This document shows positions 1 through 13,800 of a stretch of 64,000 nucleotides of DNA, in pieces (the stretch's first letter is position 1; each line of letters opens with the position of its first letter). Under the pieces are notes generated by a model, which did not search any database, was not told where the DNA came from, and saw only the letters and a program-made list of their open reading frames with translations. Source of the stretch: Anisakis pegreffii (Eukaryota > Nematoda > Chromadorea > Rhabditida > Anisakidae). A program made the position numbers and the translations under genes. The stretch spans positions 62,001-126,000 of the forward strand of contig JAPYMA010003008.1 of the NCBI GenBank assembly GCA_035041965.1. Direction: 5' to 3'.

Positions 1-473
1 TTCAAAAAAAAAAAGACAAATGACGATACAATGGAAAGAGTGGAAATACTAATAATGAATTAATCATAATAATAAATAATAATGACATCCTTGATGATAA
101 TTCACGATATTCATGATAATAATGATTGCGGTGGTAATAAATTACGCAGTAACCTTTCATAATGACCCAAATTCGCGATCCAATACATTTGTCAACCAAT
201 TCTAACGGCAGTAAAGTTGATGGATTCGTTGATGTCGAAGACGCCATCGCATTCAATAATAAGTCTCGTAGCTACAAGCAATGTGCATAAAATATCGACA
301 TGAAATATCAGAATTACTCCAAATGAATAAATAAACTATGCGAAATATATGAAACGCATCAAAAGTGTTACTGAAAACAACTGGAATGACAATAGAAATC
401 GCAATAAAAATTAATTTATTAGCACGAAATTAGTGCATAATGCAAATGAAGAAGAACACCACAACAACAAATT

Positions 474-516
<43 letters not shown>

Positions 517-2051
517 TGTAACAATAGAAATCATAATAAGAATGACAACAACAATCGTAACGATCGCAATAATCATAATCGTAACCAAAAGCGCGTCGCG
601 ATCGTTAGAATGAATACAACTTAATCTTAGTAAAACAGTCAAATCGGGACCACAGACATATAGAATATTCTCGGAAGGAACATTAAATGAATGGAGGAAA
701 TTTTCTCGCTTTCTGTTTCTTTTTAAGAAATGCTGCCCATCCAAGTCATGAATAAATCTTTTTCGGATATCACTCACCTAAAAGCGATCGTTGTCCGACT
801 GAAGACTTTCCGAAACATCAATAGATACTTTGAAAGAGAAAATTGAAGAAATGAATAGAGAAATGACAAGAGGAAAAAACTGTTGAGAAAACGAAAGGAA
901 TTCTATCGAATGGAAAAATATTGTACAACGAATCGCAGCTAATAACATTTTGAATAACGACAATCACCGTCGGAAATATTTGGATGGATGAGCGATTTGG
1001 ATTGATTCACAAAATATTACATGGTCTAATCCGATAAAGAATATCAAGTTTCTGCTAGACAAGTTGAAACTTCCGATGGACAATTTCAACCTTATTTCTT
1101 TAATTAGCGATTACGACTCATTGCGAGCTTATGCCTCTCTGTTATCACCAATATTAGTATATTCTTCCTTCCTTGACATCTTTCTTTCGGCATGCAGCTA
1201 ACGAGAATCGCTTAGGGAATTATCCAGCTTCATGAAAGTCTTTTAACTCGATCAATGATTTGGCAAGCATAGAGGTGTTCGGTTACTTCCCCATATCGTC
1301 TGGTTATTTTTTAGGAGAGCGGCACTCAAAACGAGCCCAACAATGAACAATATCAATAAGAAAGAGAAATAATAAGTTGGAAACGACAGAGCAGATGGCA
1401 TTAAGAGTATTACTAAAATACGTATGGCTTGAAGAATACATAAATCTTTGACACTTTGAACCAAAATTGCAAAAAAAAAGAAAAAATAGTAAAGCAGCAC
1501 AACAACGAACGATAGCAAATGCGATACAAAACTCTTCTGATGGACTAAAATCAATAAAATGAGACAACTTCACTTCACACTTTCAACAAAATGAATACGA
1601 TCGATACTGGAAAATGGACTGTGATTAAAGAAACGATTAAAATATTCTCTGCGAGAAAAATTATAATCACTGAAAATTATCACCAACCTTTTCGGATATC
1701 AGATTGCACTGCTTGCATTCATTCAAAGAAATAAACAACAAACAATTTGGAGCAGAGGAGCACGACACTTGAAAATGAATTCAAAGTTCGCCAATGTAGA
1801 CAACAACAGTAATAATACTAATAATCTTAATAATGATAATAAAAATAATAATAATGACGAAAACAACGAAACATCAAATCTTATTCAAATTGCAACAACA
1901 ATTGGATTCAATGTGGTTGAAGCAATCAGAGATGCAAAATATCTTCTCGCAAAAAACGACGTTAGAAAATAAAATCAAGAATTTGAAAAGTTACAAATGA
2001 GACAAAAAAGTAAACGCATCAAATACAATCTAATATCTCGTTTTCTACTAA
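1..2051. other. AT-rich stretch without a secure gene
   Basis: This stretch holds an (AAT)n microsatellite and many chance-open frames on both strands, several of them Asn-rich. Nothing here is supported by homology or by a convincing exon chain. Confidence 0.5.
475..518. repeat. (AAT)n microsatellite
   Basis: About 13 AAT triplets in tandem, followed by degenerate AAT/AAC-rich DNA. It produces a spurious poly-Asn frame on the plus strand and a poly-Ile frame on the minus strand. Confidence 0.95.
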
Positions 2052-2540
2052 ACGCAATTTGTTCGAGTTCGAATTCGGCTTGAAGAAACGACCGATAAAA
2101 CTTTGAAGAGAGGACAAACCGTAGCATTGAACGAATCAAATATAAACAAGATTCAACGCTGCGCATATCAGAATCATTTGGAATCAAAGAGTTCAAACAG
2201 ACAAGAGAAAGAACGTCGAAGCAAAGAAGTAATGATGAGAGAAAGATATTTATCGAAAAGAATACGAATGACTTGAAAATGAATAAATTATCTGATAAAT
2301 TAATATGCTCTGCAGTGTATAGTTGATGACTATGATGCAAGAAGTGAACGCCAAAACAACAACAGCAACAATAACAAGCTTCAAGCCCGAATATCTAACT
2401 ATCAAACGCACAACGAGAAGCATATCCCCTCGGCTCTCAAAGCCATTCTCCAACCAAATTCGCTGAGCACCATCCTTCAGTCATCCAAGATCTCTTGCAT
2501 TCACTCACAATCAACAATCTTTTTGTTCCAACATCAATAA
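2052..2540 (+). CDS. Candidate plus-strand exons converging on EB1
   Basis: Two open segments, 2052-2228 and 2316-2540, join in phase 0 across a GTAATG...CTCTGCAG intron. They read as a Lys/Glu/Gln/Asn-rich, possibly coiled-coil protein ending in TAA at 2540 (pieces: LEETTDKTLKRGQ, NYQTHNEKHIPSALKAIL). The stop would overlap the EB1 3' end by seven bases, tail to tail. The segment has no start and no recognised homology. The surrounding 1-2.3 kb is Asn/Lys-rich open sequence in several frames, so a chance frame is quite possible. Confidence 0.25.
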
Positions 2541-4905
2541 ATTTCTTCACCTTCACCATTCTCTACGTCATTCTCATCTGGCGGTGCGAAACCCTCTTCT
2601 GTTTCGTAGAGAATCTGAAGTTTCTTACATATTTGTGGTGAGGTTACGACAATGATTCTATGAACTAACTGCTGTTATCATATCAGAATAAATGAATACA
2701 ATGAAGACAAAGCAACTACTACTTACATTACAGACTCTTGGGACTTCCACTGTACCGATTTGTTCGTTATCTTGACAGAGCAACTCGATTCGTCGTAGTT
2801 TAGAAAAATAAAAATCTCTTTCCTGAGGAAATATTGAAACATTCAATTAAACATCACGAAGAAGAGTTCGCAGATGAAACAAAAAGCCGCAATAATCTCC
2901 AATGGTCGCTTTTGATTTTTCAAAAAGATAACGACAGAAATCGACAATGTAAACCCGAACATCTAGGATGACTTCAAAGCGAACGAAATGTAATGATGAT
3001 ACAAAAAATTCGAATCACGAAAGCTCACCAACCTTTTCTAAGCTCACGATGACGTTATCACTGTCAATGAGTTGTTGTTTAGCGTCTTCTAGGTCATGCT
3101 TCAAATTGGATATCTCCTAAATTAACACATCTTTAGTTGGACGTCTCAAAGCCAAACAAAAACTTCAACAATCGTATATAATCCATCAAAAACTCTCCAT
3201 TTTTTATTCATCACAATGGATGGCAAAAAATTTACAAACTTCCTTTACACGAAAATTTCTCATAATCAGTTGCGTCTTACACAAATATCGTTCTGACATT
3301 ACTGCTTGATCAGTTTCAACCAAAATTAATACAACTGATATTGACATAACTGTTGATATTCAATCTGCCCTCTCAAAGGTAACGTCGCTAATTCCAGCCA
3401 ACCCATTCAACGATACTAGTGCTATAACTATTTGCCTTTCGTTTTCAGATAAGCAGATGAACTGATCAGTTTACAAACAGTAACATTTACCTGTAGGTCT
3501 GCGGCAGAATGCAACGGTGCAGTTGGAGCAGTCGTAACAGTAGCACTAGCAGCAGGAGGTTGGGAACTTGCCGTATTATGGGTTCGGGCAGAAACATTCG
3601 AGCCGGTCGATGCAGGTGGAACAGATGGCTGCGTGGAACGTGCGGGTGTGGTTCGACTGGAGGCAGGTGGCTGGGCACGCGAACGTGGCTCTCTACCAAC
3701 AGATGCGTTCGACGTTGACCGAACTGGCTGTCTGAAATTCACTACAAAGCCAATATTTTGAGGGTGTGATCGTGAGTCGTCTTCTAGAATTCGCTCAGTA
3801 CTCGAATATGTAGTGTCATCGAATCGTTTGTAGTCGAAATTCATCCAAAAACAACAATTTTAAAAAATTCATTTGTTGAAATTATACATCGACTTTCGCT
3901 GAAAAAAATTCAAAATTTTCTTTCGCCAAAACGGTAAACGTACGACGACTCAAAACATCAACAAGTTTCACTGAAACGCGATCGGTCCTATCAACGAAAC
4001 ACAGTGACAAGCAACTAACTTAACACGCGCGGGCATTCTGGACTGTGGACCTGCTTTGGCATCAGATGGTAACGGCTCTCCACCACGCGCATCCAATGGA
4101 TTGTACTCGTGTCCATCGAAATTCGCATCAAAAAATTTCTTGAACCATTGCAAAAATTCAAAGTTGTCCTAAAACAAAAACATCGTTTGTTTCACTTCGA
4201 ATGTTCGTCGACAAAACGACGACAGAAGTGAACCACTCCTCGTTTATAAATGATAATCATTTGTCGAATAATGGATTGAGAGCACCACCTGAAATTTGCC
4301 TTTGATAAGTCGCTCGACAGGTACAATCTTATCCACACCAAGTGTCTTCCAAGAAGTCTGCAGCAATTTCCAATTACTCAACCAATCCAACTCCAAATTG
4401 CTGTTCCATTTCACTCGTCTCAATTGAATTGATCCAGGAAATAGGAAATCGGTGAACTGCAATTACATCATCATACTTATGCATATAACATTAAGATCCG
4501 ATACGATTCCGAGGTACTTCTTACTGCTTCTGCAAACTACTGCAACATTCAAGAACAGACTCTTCAAAGCTAAATTCCCACTAAATCTTGCAGTTCGGAA
4601 TAATTCTCGATGTTTGCTGGCAAATCCGAGTCATACACTCAAATCAACGCGTCAATAAAATGCATCCTATCGACCTCATGGAACTTATCGAATCAATCCA
4701 CTTAAAAGTTGCACAGTAATCGAATTCTTTGGATGAAATTGAAATGAATCAAAACAGCAATAACCTGACAGTACGCCGCACCAGTGTGCATATCTTCGAT
4801 CTTACCGAAATTCGACTGCAGACAGTCATTCACCCACATCAACATCTCATGTCGAGACAAGTTCTCGGTGGTGGCCGATGTCGCGTACACGTTCACAACC
4901 GACAT
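2534..4905 (-). CDS. ebp: EB1-family microtubule plus-end tracking protein (7 exons)
   Basis: Autonomous plus-tip tracker that binds growing microtubule ends and recruits partners. Exons: 4905-4765, 4456-4289, 4168-4025, 3727-3491, 3116-3033, 2822-2727 and about 2614-2534; all junctions are GT-AG and phase 0, giving about 316 residues. The first 125 or so residues are a calponin-homology domain, with [39 protein letters not shown] and [13 protein letters not shown] long Ser/Thr/Ala/Pro/Arg-rich linker follows (exon 4). The EB-homology coiled coil has DLEDAKQQL then [20 protein letters not shown], and the tail has [14 protein letters not shown]. The ATG at 4905 opens the family's usual N terminus. 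The protein ends in EEIY rather than the EEY that CAP-Gly partners read. The last acceptor could lie a few bases upstream (AAACTTCAG included). Family identity is very secure; the last junction is less so. Confidence 0.95.
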
Positions 4906-7900
4906 TCTTCACTCAGCCGCTGATTTCAGTTAATTTTTGTTCACTACAAAAACGTATAAAACAGGAAGAAGGGGGTGAGCGAATGGCCGAAGAAGCTTGA
5001 ACTTCACCTGAATTCAAAATTTCATCGTATTAAAGTAAGCTGCTAACGGGTAAGCTTTACTTCAGCGCATTAACGATTAAACTTCGTCACTGCGGACACA
5101 CGGTGCAATATAAAAAAGGAAGAAAGTATTCATCGCGTTTATACAATATACTCAAAAATAGTGGTAAAAAACTATCGAAGGAGAACGGAAACACTCGGTA
5201 CCATACGAGATTTACGGAGGCTCGAGTTTCTGCGCAAGTCTAGAATTACGTTCCTCCAAAAATTCAGTTCAACAGACGGTACGGTATCAACAGTAACATC
5301 TTCAGCTTAGCTTTAAAGAAATGCTAACAATTTGCATGAATAAACAGTCATAAATTTTAAAAAAAAGCAGCATCCAAATTTTATTTCAATGCAACAGTCT
5401 TATTAAAATAAACACGCATATACTTTCAGCAACACGTTCGCTTTCCCACCAATAAAACGGCTAACAACACTGAATCAGAGTCAAAACGGCGGAATGCTTA
5501 TCAATTTAGTGAACGTCTAAATTACAAGCAGCAAGTGGTAAGCAACCAAACAGATGCTCTCGTCTCAAGCCACCCGAATAATGCTCGAGTAAAATTCCTC
5601 AAGAGTGTATTCTGCCACCGTTGTCATTTGCTTGCTTATGAAATAAAGCATATCGATCGAAAACATCCATCCGTCTAGCCGTATAAAGTTGTTGATCATT
5701 GTTTGAAAAAAGACAGACAAACTTTCATTCATGCATGTACGTACTTAAAAGCAGCACATGCAAATGGAGACTCTTGAAATCCCTCTTAAAGTGGCGGATT
5801 ATTCGAGGGCGAACATTACCAAATCAGCACTGCCTGATTAACAATGAGCAGTCGGTGGATAAGTAGAGAACGAGGGCATGTACTCTGATGATAAAGTATT
5901 ATTATGAATTCGACGTCGGTACCACAACAACACGCATACGAGTTTATTTCAGACAGCAACTGAAGCGTGCTCAATTTCAAAATCCTATTTGACGCTAGGA
6001 GAAAGTCGAAGATTTATGCCTTTAAAGTCGTTCAACGGGGGATGGCGGAAGACCGCTGATCTGAGCGGAACTGCTCAAAATCAGGCTCAGAACTCATGTC
6101 AGCTTAGGCACAAGCAAGACAACGACGTAATCTTTGTCAATATAGGTTCACGCGATTCGATTCATGCATTCAGCAGCTACTGTTCAGTTTATTGCTATTT
6201 CGTTATTGTTGTTGTGTCATATATGCCGTGCACTGCTCTGTCTCTGCATTCAGTTCACTGCAAACGAAGTGCTAAAGACAAACAAGGCAGGATAACGAAC
6301 GAAATTTCTTAACAAACCCATAGAAAATGTTTTTTTTCTCAAGACATTGTCTATTTTGCATATTATAGTTGGTCAATCGATCATTCACGAAAGTTTTTGT
6401 CGGATGCCATTCGAATTTGAAAGTGAAGGAAGCCACATTTTTTGTCAGAATCAATAAACTGGTGACGAATTCAGCAGTAGTATCGAAAATAACAATTATA
6501 CTCATGGTAACATCTACAGCCTTAATAATGATAACAATAACAATACCAGTAATAATAATAATAACAAAAATGCCAATTGCACCAATGCTCATTCACACAT
6601 GAAACATAGACGTAATCGTAAAGCGAACAGCACCTCTCACCTTATATCAACAGTAATCATGGCACTGATAATACCAATGATAACCACACGATAATGTTAA
6701 CGATAATGGCTGATCCATCACTATACGACACACCCAAACTGAGTGACGATGCGTTAAGCAGTGAATAGTAATAATAAGGAATGAGTAATCAATACAACGA
6801 ACATTCAGAAAAAATCAAAAAATAACTCTTTTTGCTTTGATTTTTCTTAAGAACTAATAAAAACAGTCAGTTGTGGATTTCCTATCGACCGATTGCATTC
6901 GATCCACGATCAGCAATAAAATCAACACTGAACAATGACCTATCAACAAAAATAAATCTCCTTCCAACACGATCGTTCGTCATTCTACAAACCAAGGTGA
7001 TGACGAGATGATGTTGTTCCTTTTTCATTCTCTTGTAGAGTGCACAGTTGTATTAGACTTTATTGAAACCAACTAGTAGACGGAATGAATTCTACTACAA
7101 ATCACTGATCATATCACAACACATACCTTCAGCCATTATTCAATTATTTTCGTCACAGTCATCATTTATGATGTGCAGTTCATTTTTTCAAACGAAGTGA
7201 TAATGACAACAATCTAAATCCAATTTCAAATTCACTCCGAATTCGTTTCGTATTCAACACCAAACTCGCAAATATATAGCAAAAAGAGAGCAGCCATATC
7301 AATGCAAGATGTAGTACTATGGATATTTTTTATCTTGTACAATGTACAATGCACATGCAATTGATTCATTCCTTCATGCATTCGCTTCACTTTTTATAAA
7401 TTTCATATTCTCAATTCTTATGCTTATGTATATAAATTCACAAGCAAACATCCACAAACGTACTCACACACCGACAACGTTCAACGCTAACGAACACACG
7501 CAAATTTATCACCAAACCTATCATGTTGTATTATTTTACTTGATTATCCTTTAGTGAAACATTCAACTGAATCAATTGTAGCCATGAAGCCAAGAGAAGA
7601 GCGAATAAAAGCTTACACTTTTACGCATTTGCCCACAAACATTTGTGTTCACAAGCAGCTGCGTTCAATAATTGCATCGTTCAATGGTCCAATTCAATTG
7701 CTTTTTGTCGAATAGTGCTTATCTTATCTTATCTTGTATGCAGAGATTATGACGTTATGTAATGCTTAACTTAGATATGAGCATACAATCGTATGCATTT
7801 TAAAGTATTCATTCTCTAACGATAAGCACTAACGACTCTGCCGACTCATTTATCTCATTATTTCACCGTCTCGTCATGTTATATGATCTACTTCGTTTAC

Positions 7901-8093
7901 AGGTAATGATCACATTCCATTTGTTTGAATTTTATTAACTTTCGCTGTAATCAATGTAGGGAAGCGTTACGATCGTTAAGCTATTCGTTGTCACAGGTTT
8001 GTCAATGTCAACATGCACTTGGCTGAGTTCGTTGACCACCTACTAATATGTAGTGAAATCCTCTCGGTATTCTTGGATTTCCAATCACGCTTC
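4906..8093. other. Intergenic region upstream of EB1
   Basis: AT-rich, with no recognised gene. It should include the EB1 promoter (minus strand). Open frames here (for example 5989-6312) have no protein signature or splice support. Confidence 0.4.
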
Positions 8094-8670
8094 TTAACCA
8101 ACTGTCCGAATGTATCCTTCTTCGAGCTTCTGTTTATCTTCTTCAAATTTTACGATCAACTGTTTATGGAAGAACTCAAGTAACAGTTTTAATTGACTCA
8201 ATTCTAACTGCAATCTCAGGATATGTCCTGACTGAAGACACAATTGAAACGCTCCCGACCTCAAATGACCAACAACGAACAACAGTTATTTTCTGAACCA
8301 AAAACAACGTGAGAGTGTTTGACTGTGCAGAAAATTTGATTCAAGAACAGAAAATATGAATTACAAAAGAAATAAATAAATAAAACATGCGTACATCGTA
8401 TCAAAAAAAAAGGATGAACAATCAAAGCAATCACGCGAGACGAATTCGTTGAAAATAAACTCAACTGAAAAGTGGAAACCGTGAGAAACGAACCAATCAC
8501 CGAATGACGATATTAAACTTCAGAAATATGAATGAATAACACAATCAGTCAAAAAATGAATGTAATTCATTCAAACGATAAACTCTTCAGAGCCATAAAC
8601 CGAAAAATCTCACCAACACTATTGTGCGGTTTCTTTGACGATTCATGACAATTTTGCGGTTTTCAGGAGG
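8094..8670 (-). CDS. Candidate 3' exons of an unassigned gene
   Basis: Two segments join in phase 0: 8670-8614 (acceptor ATCTAG, donor GTGAGA) and 8231-8094 (acceptor TGTCTTCAG, stop TAA). The last exon encodes 45 residues rich in Leu, Glu, Gln and Lys (LQLELSQLKLLLEFF, FEEDKQKLEEGY), with heptad-like spacing suggesting a coiled coil. No upstream exon or start was fixed: several frames stay open between 8800 and 8670. It lies between LKB1 and EB1 on the same strand. No homology was recognised. Confidence 0.3.
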
Positions 8671-10781
8671 CTAGATATTTGTCATTGAAACCAGCTGAGA
8701 AGAGAAACGAATGTAGTAGTGGAGAGGATGCACTGCACAGCTCAATTTCTTGAAGACATCCATCCATCCGAGAAAATGCCTAAATCCCCACCCATCAGGG
8801 AAAGAAATTTATAGAACCGGCATACTTTCTCGGCACATGGGTAGACAGATTACTTGCAAAAAAACAAATAAAAGTTTAGATACACTTGAACTGATTTGAT
8901 GTGATGTGAAACGAAAATATGGATAGAGTGATAAAAATGCGCGATAACTAGAATATTATCCATTTTGATCAGATTACAACCCTAATAATAACCTATGTAC
9001 GCATATTCATTCGTTTCGTTACGCACGTTTGCTATACTTTTTCAATGAAACACAAAGTTTCAACAAAAAAATTGCTTCCACACCAGCAAGCAACCCACAG
9101 CCGATAACCCATTTTGACACCAACAACTATGCCATACTCTCTTATAAATACAAATGAAATCATTTCCAAATTAACCACAGAACAACCCATAAGTACCACA
9201 GCCATTAGGTTGGTCCGCCATCTCTCACCTAGCCTACGGTATAAATTCTATGAGCAACTCTACTGATACTACGTTTCGATGTCTTCCACTCGATATTTCT
9301 TCGGATTTTATCCAATTTTAAACTGCTGACAAACAAACCGAAAAGCAAACGCTACTAAGCCCCAGCAAATCGAAACCGTTCAATGCTATTATCCATACAT
9401 TTCCATACAATTTCATCGTAACACGCCAACACTAAACACAAAGCAAAACATCCATTAATACCAAAAACAAAACAAAATATATCTAACACAACTTGTGACA
9501 AAAGATTTCTTTTTCTGACCAAAAGTCGAAATTTGCTAACAAAACATTACGGATATAATGCTAACGATAACAATAATAACGGCGATAATCATAATGATGA
9601 TTATGGTGATAAAAACAATACAAAATCACCACAGACGGACGAAAATTTGATTTGCTTGCGAAAGGAAATGAGAAGCAAACCAAACAAACAACAATACTAA
9701 TGAATAAACTTTCGAACCCGATCAAATCAATTAGCGAGCCAACATTATTACCAACAAGTGAACATCGATCAATCAATGAATATCTGCTCTATACAAGAAG
9801 AATACAACTTCAAAAACGAGACAGACACAAAACTGAAACTAATTAACGATAAACTATTGCATAACTCTAAAATACGCTTTTCAATAGAAGTAATTATAAC
9901 GTCCTACTTATGATGTCGCTTGCTTGTTCCTTAACTCAATCAGTGCATGCATGCATGCATCCGTCATGCATGCATACACAAATAACATCGAATTTTAATG
10001 TTCTTTCGTTTCACCCATATAAATTTAATCGTCCATTAAAATTTCCATTTCAAATTTTTAAAAATATTTTTTCGAAAAATTTCACTACAACGAAATGTTT
10101 TCTCGTTTTCGCGACCAAAAATCAACCTCTACGCTCTAATTCCGATCGATCTAACAAGCAAGCTCGCTCTGTGCAACGAATGAATTTTTTGTTGACTGGC
10201 TAACAATAATGAATCAAAACACTTGATGAAATAACAATAATAATAATAATAACGATAATACTAATAATAGTAACATTATCAGTTCACATTAATAAATCTC
10301 TATACAACTGACAATTATACGCACACATAATGCCAAAATATTTCGTTTTTTTCTACATTTTAATTCTATAATCCCCAAAAATTTTGCATGTCTTTTTTGA
10401 TTCAAAAACAAAAAATACAGCTTACCATATGAAAGCAACACAAAATGAAAATATAATTTTTACAATATTGTTTATAAAAGTACAAAAGGTATACGAACAT
10501 AAGCAGTGAGTGAATGAGAAAAAATGAGAGTACGACGACACAAAGGAAGAAGTTAGAAAATTCAAAAATGAAAAGCACTCAACAAACGAACAACGACGGG
10601 TCACGATGAAAACAGAAGTGGTAAGGAAGGAACTAGAAATGGGAGAGAAATTGAAGGGAATATTTATTGGAACAGGTCTGGCAGATAGATGGGCAGATGA
10701 ATCCGATCGCTTCGTGAATGATTCGTATCGCCCACAATCCATCGTCCACTAAACATATTGCGATTGTTGAATTTCACCTGA
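8671..10781. other. Region between the 8 kb candidate and LKB1
   Basis: No convincing gene. It contains an ATGC-rich patch near 9944-9975 and AAT-rich patches near 9560 and 10235. If the alternative LKB1 terminus is used, LKB1 ends at 10782. Confidence 0.4.
9944..9975. repeat. Short (ATGC)n repeat patch
   Basis: Alternating GCATGCATGCAT blocks, interrupted once. A small self-complementary simple repeat. Confidence 0.8.
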
Positions 10782-10875
10782 CTATGTGATGATGACGACC
10801 GTACCAATAACTCTTTTCCGTGCACCGCATTGTTGTTTCCTTTGATTCATTCCATTCAAACTATAACGCTGAGCA

Positions 10876-13800
10876 CTACGGCGAACGTGATGAACCCATG
10901 CACATTGATAATCTGAAAATGAAATAAGCTCTTTGAAGTGAACAAATGAGGACAACTCTCCAACTGAGCATTAGTCTGATTTACAATTAAATGAAAAAAA
11001 AAATTAAACTGATTACGAATAGAAACCAGTCAAATGAGAAATTATTCATTAAAGAAGTGAACATAACAACATATTGAATTAAAACTGAAATCAAAATAAA
11101 ACATCACTGAAAAAATATCGAAAGCGAACGAACAAAACAACTACTAACATGCTACGATTTCGTTTCGACTCATTCAATGGCACCGCATCATTGTTATTAC
11201 TGTTATTATTATGATTATTATTAGTGGACGATTGTCGATCAGATTGAATGGATGGTGTCAAAAATTCATTTTGTTGTTGTTGCGACGAGCTCGGATAGGA
11301 GTTGAGTCGTTGTTGTGTCCGTTGATGATTGTCGAAGAAGTTCTCGGTGCTTGAATGAAAATTACTGCATGATGGATCATCATCACCTTCTGCAAGCAAA
11401 TTCAACCGCTCGATGTTATCACCGTCGCCATCGTCACTTTCCATCGAATTACCGAACATCTGCTCTAGAGGCGCGTACACACTTAACGGTCTGTGAGCCG
11501 GCATGTTGTTGCATACCGGTACGGCTACGCGTAGTCGCTCATCCTGAATGAGATCACACTCAAATCATTCTCGTTCAATGTTTTAATCAGTTCTTGAAGC
11601 TCCATTACAAACAGCTCACTGTTACTGTTATTATTATTACTATTACAATTAAGAGACAACCGCCGAAAAGAAATTCCGTAATTGTAATAATATATTCACA
11701 CACATGTGCGGTCAAAATCCAAGTGTGTGCATGAACAAAAAACAAATGAAAATTGACAATTCTTCTCATAAGACAACGCACATGTATGAATTTCTGCTTG
11801 AACCAGTCACATCTGCGTATATCGTGCATATTTATTCGGTGATCTGGATCCTTTTCGAGCATTGCACTGAGGAGATTTTGCAGTGATTCTGACAGATGAA
11901 CACTTTTTGGCATTTGCAGTGGCTGAGTGGCGATATTATCGAATAACCGCATGATGATATCACCTTCAAATGGATACTCACCGCTTACCAAATTATACAA
12001 CGTCACACCACACGCCCAGATGTCCACTTTGCGGCCACTGTAAAACAAAAATAAATAGCTCTTTTTTTCGAATATCAAAAAAAACAAACAAACAGAACAA
12101 GCAATGAACTGATCCAACAACCGCCCTTTCACAAATAACCGACTATAAAATTTTAAATTTTGTCACAAATATCGTCTGTAAACAATGACAACAATATAAC
12201 CGGGAAAACGAGAGTTCTATCTTATACTACAACTCAAGCCACCGGAATGATCTGATTAATAATCTGAGTGATTCCGGTAGTTGGGCGAACAGTGGTGGGC
12301 ACAAAGACCACTGGTCAACGCTCACTGAAGATGCTCAAACGGTGAAATCACCCAGCAAAAGCTGGAAAAAGAAAGACGATTAACAAAGCAATGGACCAAA
12401 CCAAAACATACTGATATCTTTCCACTGTCCCAGAAACAATTTCAGGCGGTTGAAATTTTGGTGTGCCTTGTGCTATTGTACACCAGTCTTCACTGCTGTA
12501 ACGATCCAACATCTCGGCAACACCAAAATCGCTAATTTTCAGAATGTCGTTTAGAGTGACAAGCAGATTACCCGGTTTGATGTCCTTATGAATGACACCT
12601 GAAATAACACTCATTGGCCACTTTATTCCTTTTCGGAACATTCTCAAAAACAATCAAGCAAACGCTTCTCCAAAGCCACAGTCAATCTCTCTTAACGCCA
12701 TCCAAGTATTACACATCATCTTAATACCATTATCATCACTGTTATATTATAACCACTAACCTTGACCATGCAAATAACTGAGTCCATCGGTGAGTTGTGT
12801 GAAATAGTGATGTGCTTGGAAGATGGGCAACTTCTTTTCGTTTGAGCAGTCGAGCATTTGCTGCAATGAACCGGTACAATAGTCCATAACCATGTATAAT
12901 TTTTGCTTTCGTTCATGCCGAAAGACATCTCGTAACGCGATCACATTACGATGATGAACACGCTGCAGAATCCTCAGCTCTTGTTCTACATTTGCCTGCA
13001 AGTTCAACCAACACTGACACACTCTCTTCATTTATCTGATCATTTTCATTAAATACCCTACTCAAACCGACAGCATTATGTGCTCAGAATGAAACTCCGT
13101 TAATTAACTGCCTCGAGACAAAAACCATCAAATATAAATCCTACAAGAGTGAGTTGTTTGATAGGTACCCAACAATTCAAAAGTTGACAATTTTATCGTT
13201 ATTCATCGAAGAGCACAATCGAAGAGTTAGCCAAGCCAACATACCCGTCCATTCGGTATTTTTCGCAGCCGTGCTGCTTTAATGATCTTCACAGCACGTC
13301 TCACCAACGTACACTCCTCGAGCACTTCCTTCACTTTGCCATACGACCCCTCCCCGATCGTATCACCAAACAAATACCCATTCAATATCTTTGGTTTCTT
13401 TTCAGCGAAAACCTCATCAACAAACTGCAACAAACAAAAAATAAAATTTCTCTCTAAATCAACACTTTCTTGATGTTATGAGTACAAACGTTCTATCCGA
13501 ACGTTCGCTGCATGACCACCCGATTGACAGCAAAAGAAGGAAATTGAAAAAAATGAAACGATCGAATGAAGTCAATTAATCAATTCAACAAACATCATTA
13601 TCAGTAAGAGGTTGAAAGAGACGATTTCCGTCCGCAAAAAGGTCATTCAAAACAGAGGTAAAATCCGCTTCGCAAGGAGCACCCGACTGATTTGTCACTA
13701 TCTGAATAAATAAGAAACTCGTCATCAAATTATTTCATCACATAACCAAATAATCATATTCCATTCAATTACCAATATTGAACCATAATAAAAACATTCA

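Noticed and set aside
430..777. Frames on both strands over the AAT microsatellite
   Set aside because: Poly-Asn on one strand and poly-Ile on the other come from the simple repeat; the flanking peptide continues across an in-frame stop and has no homology.
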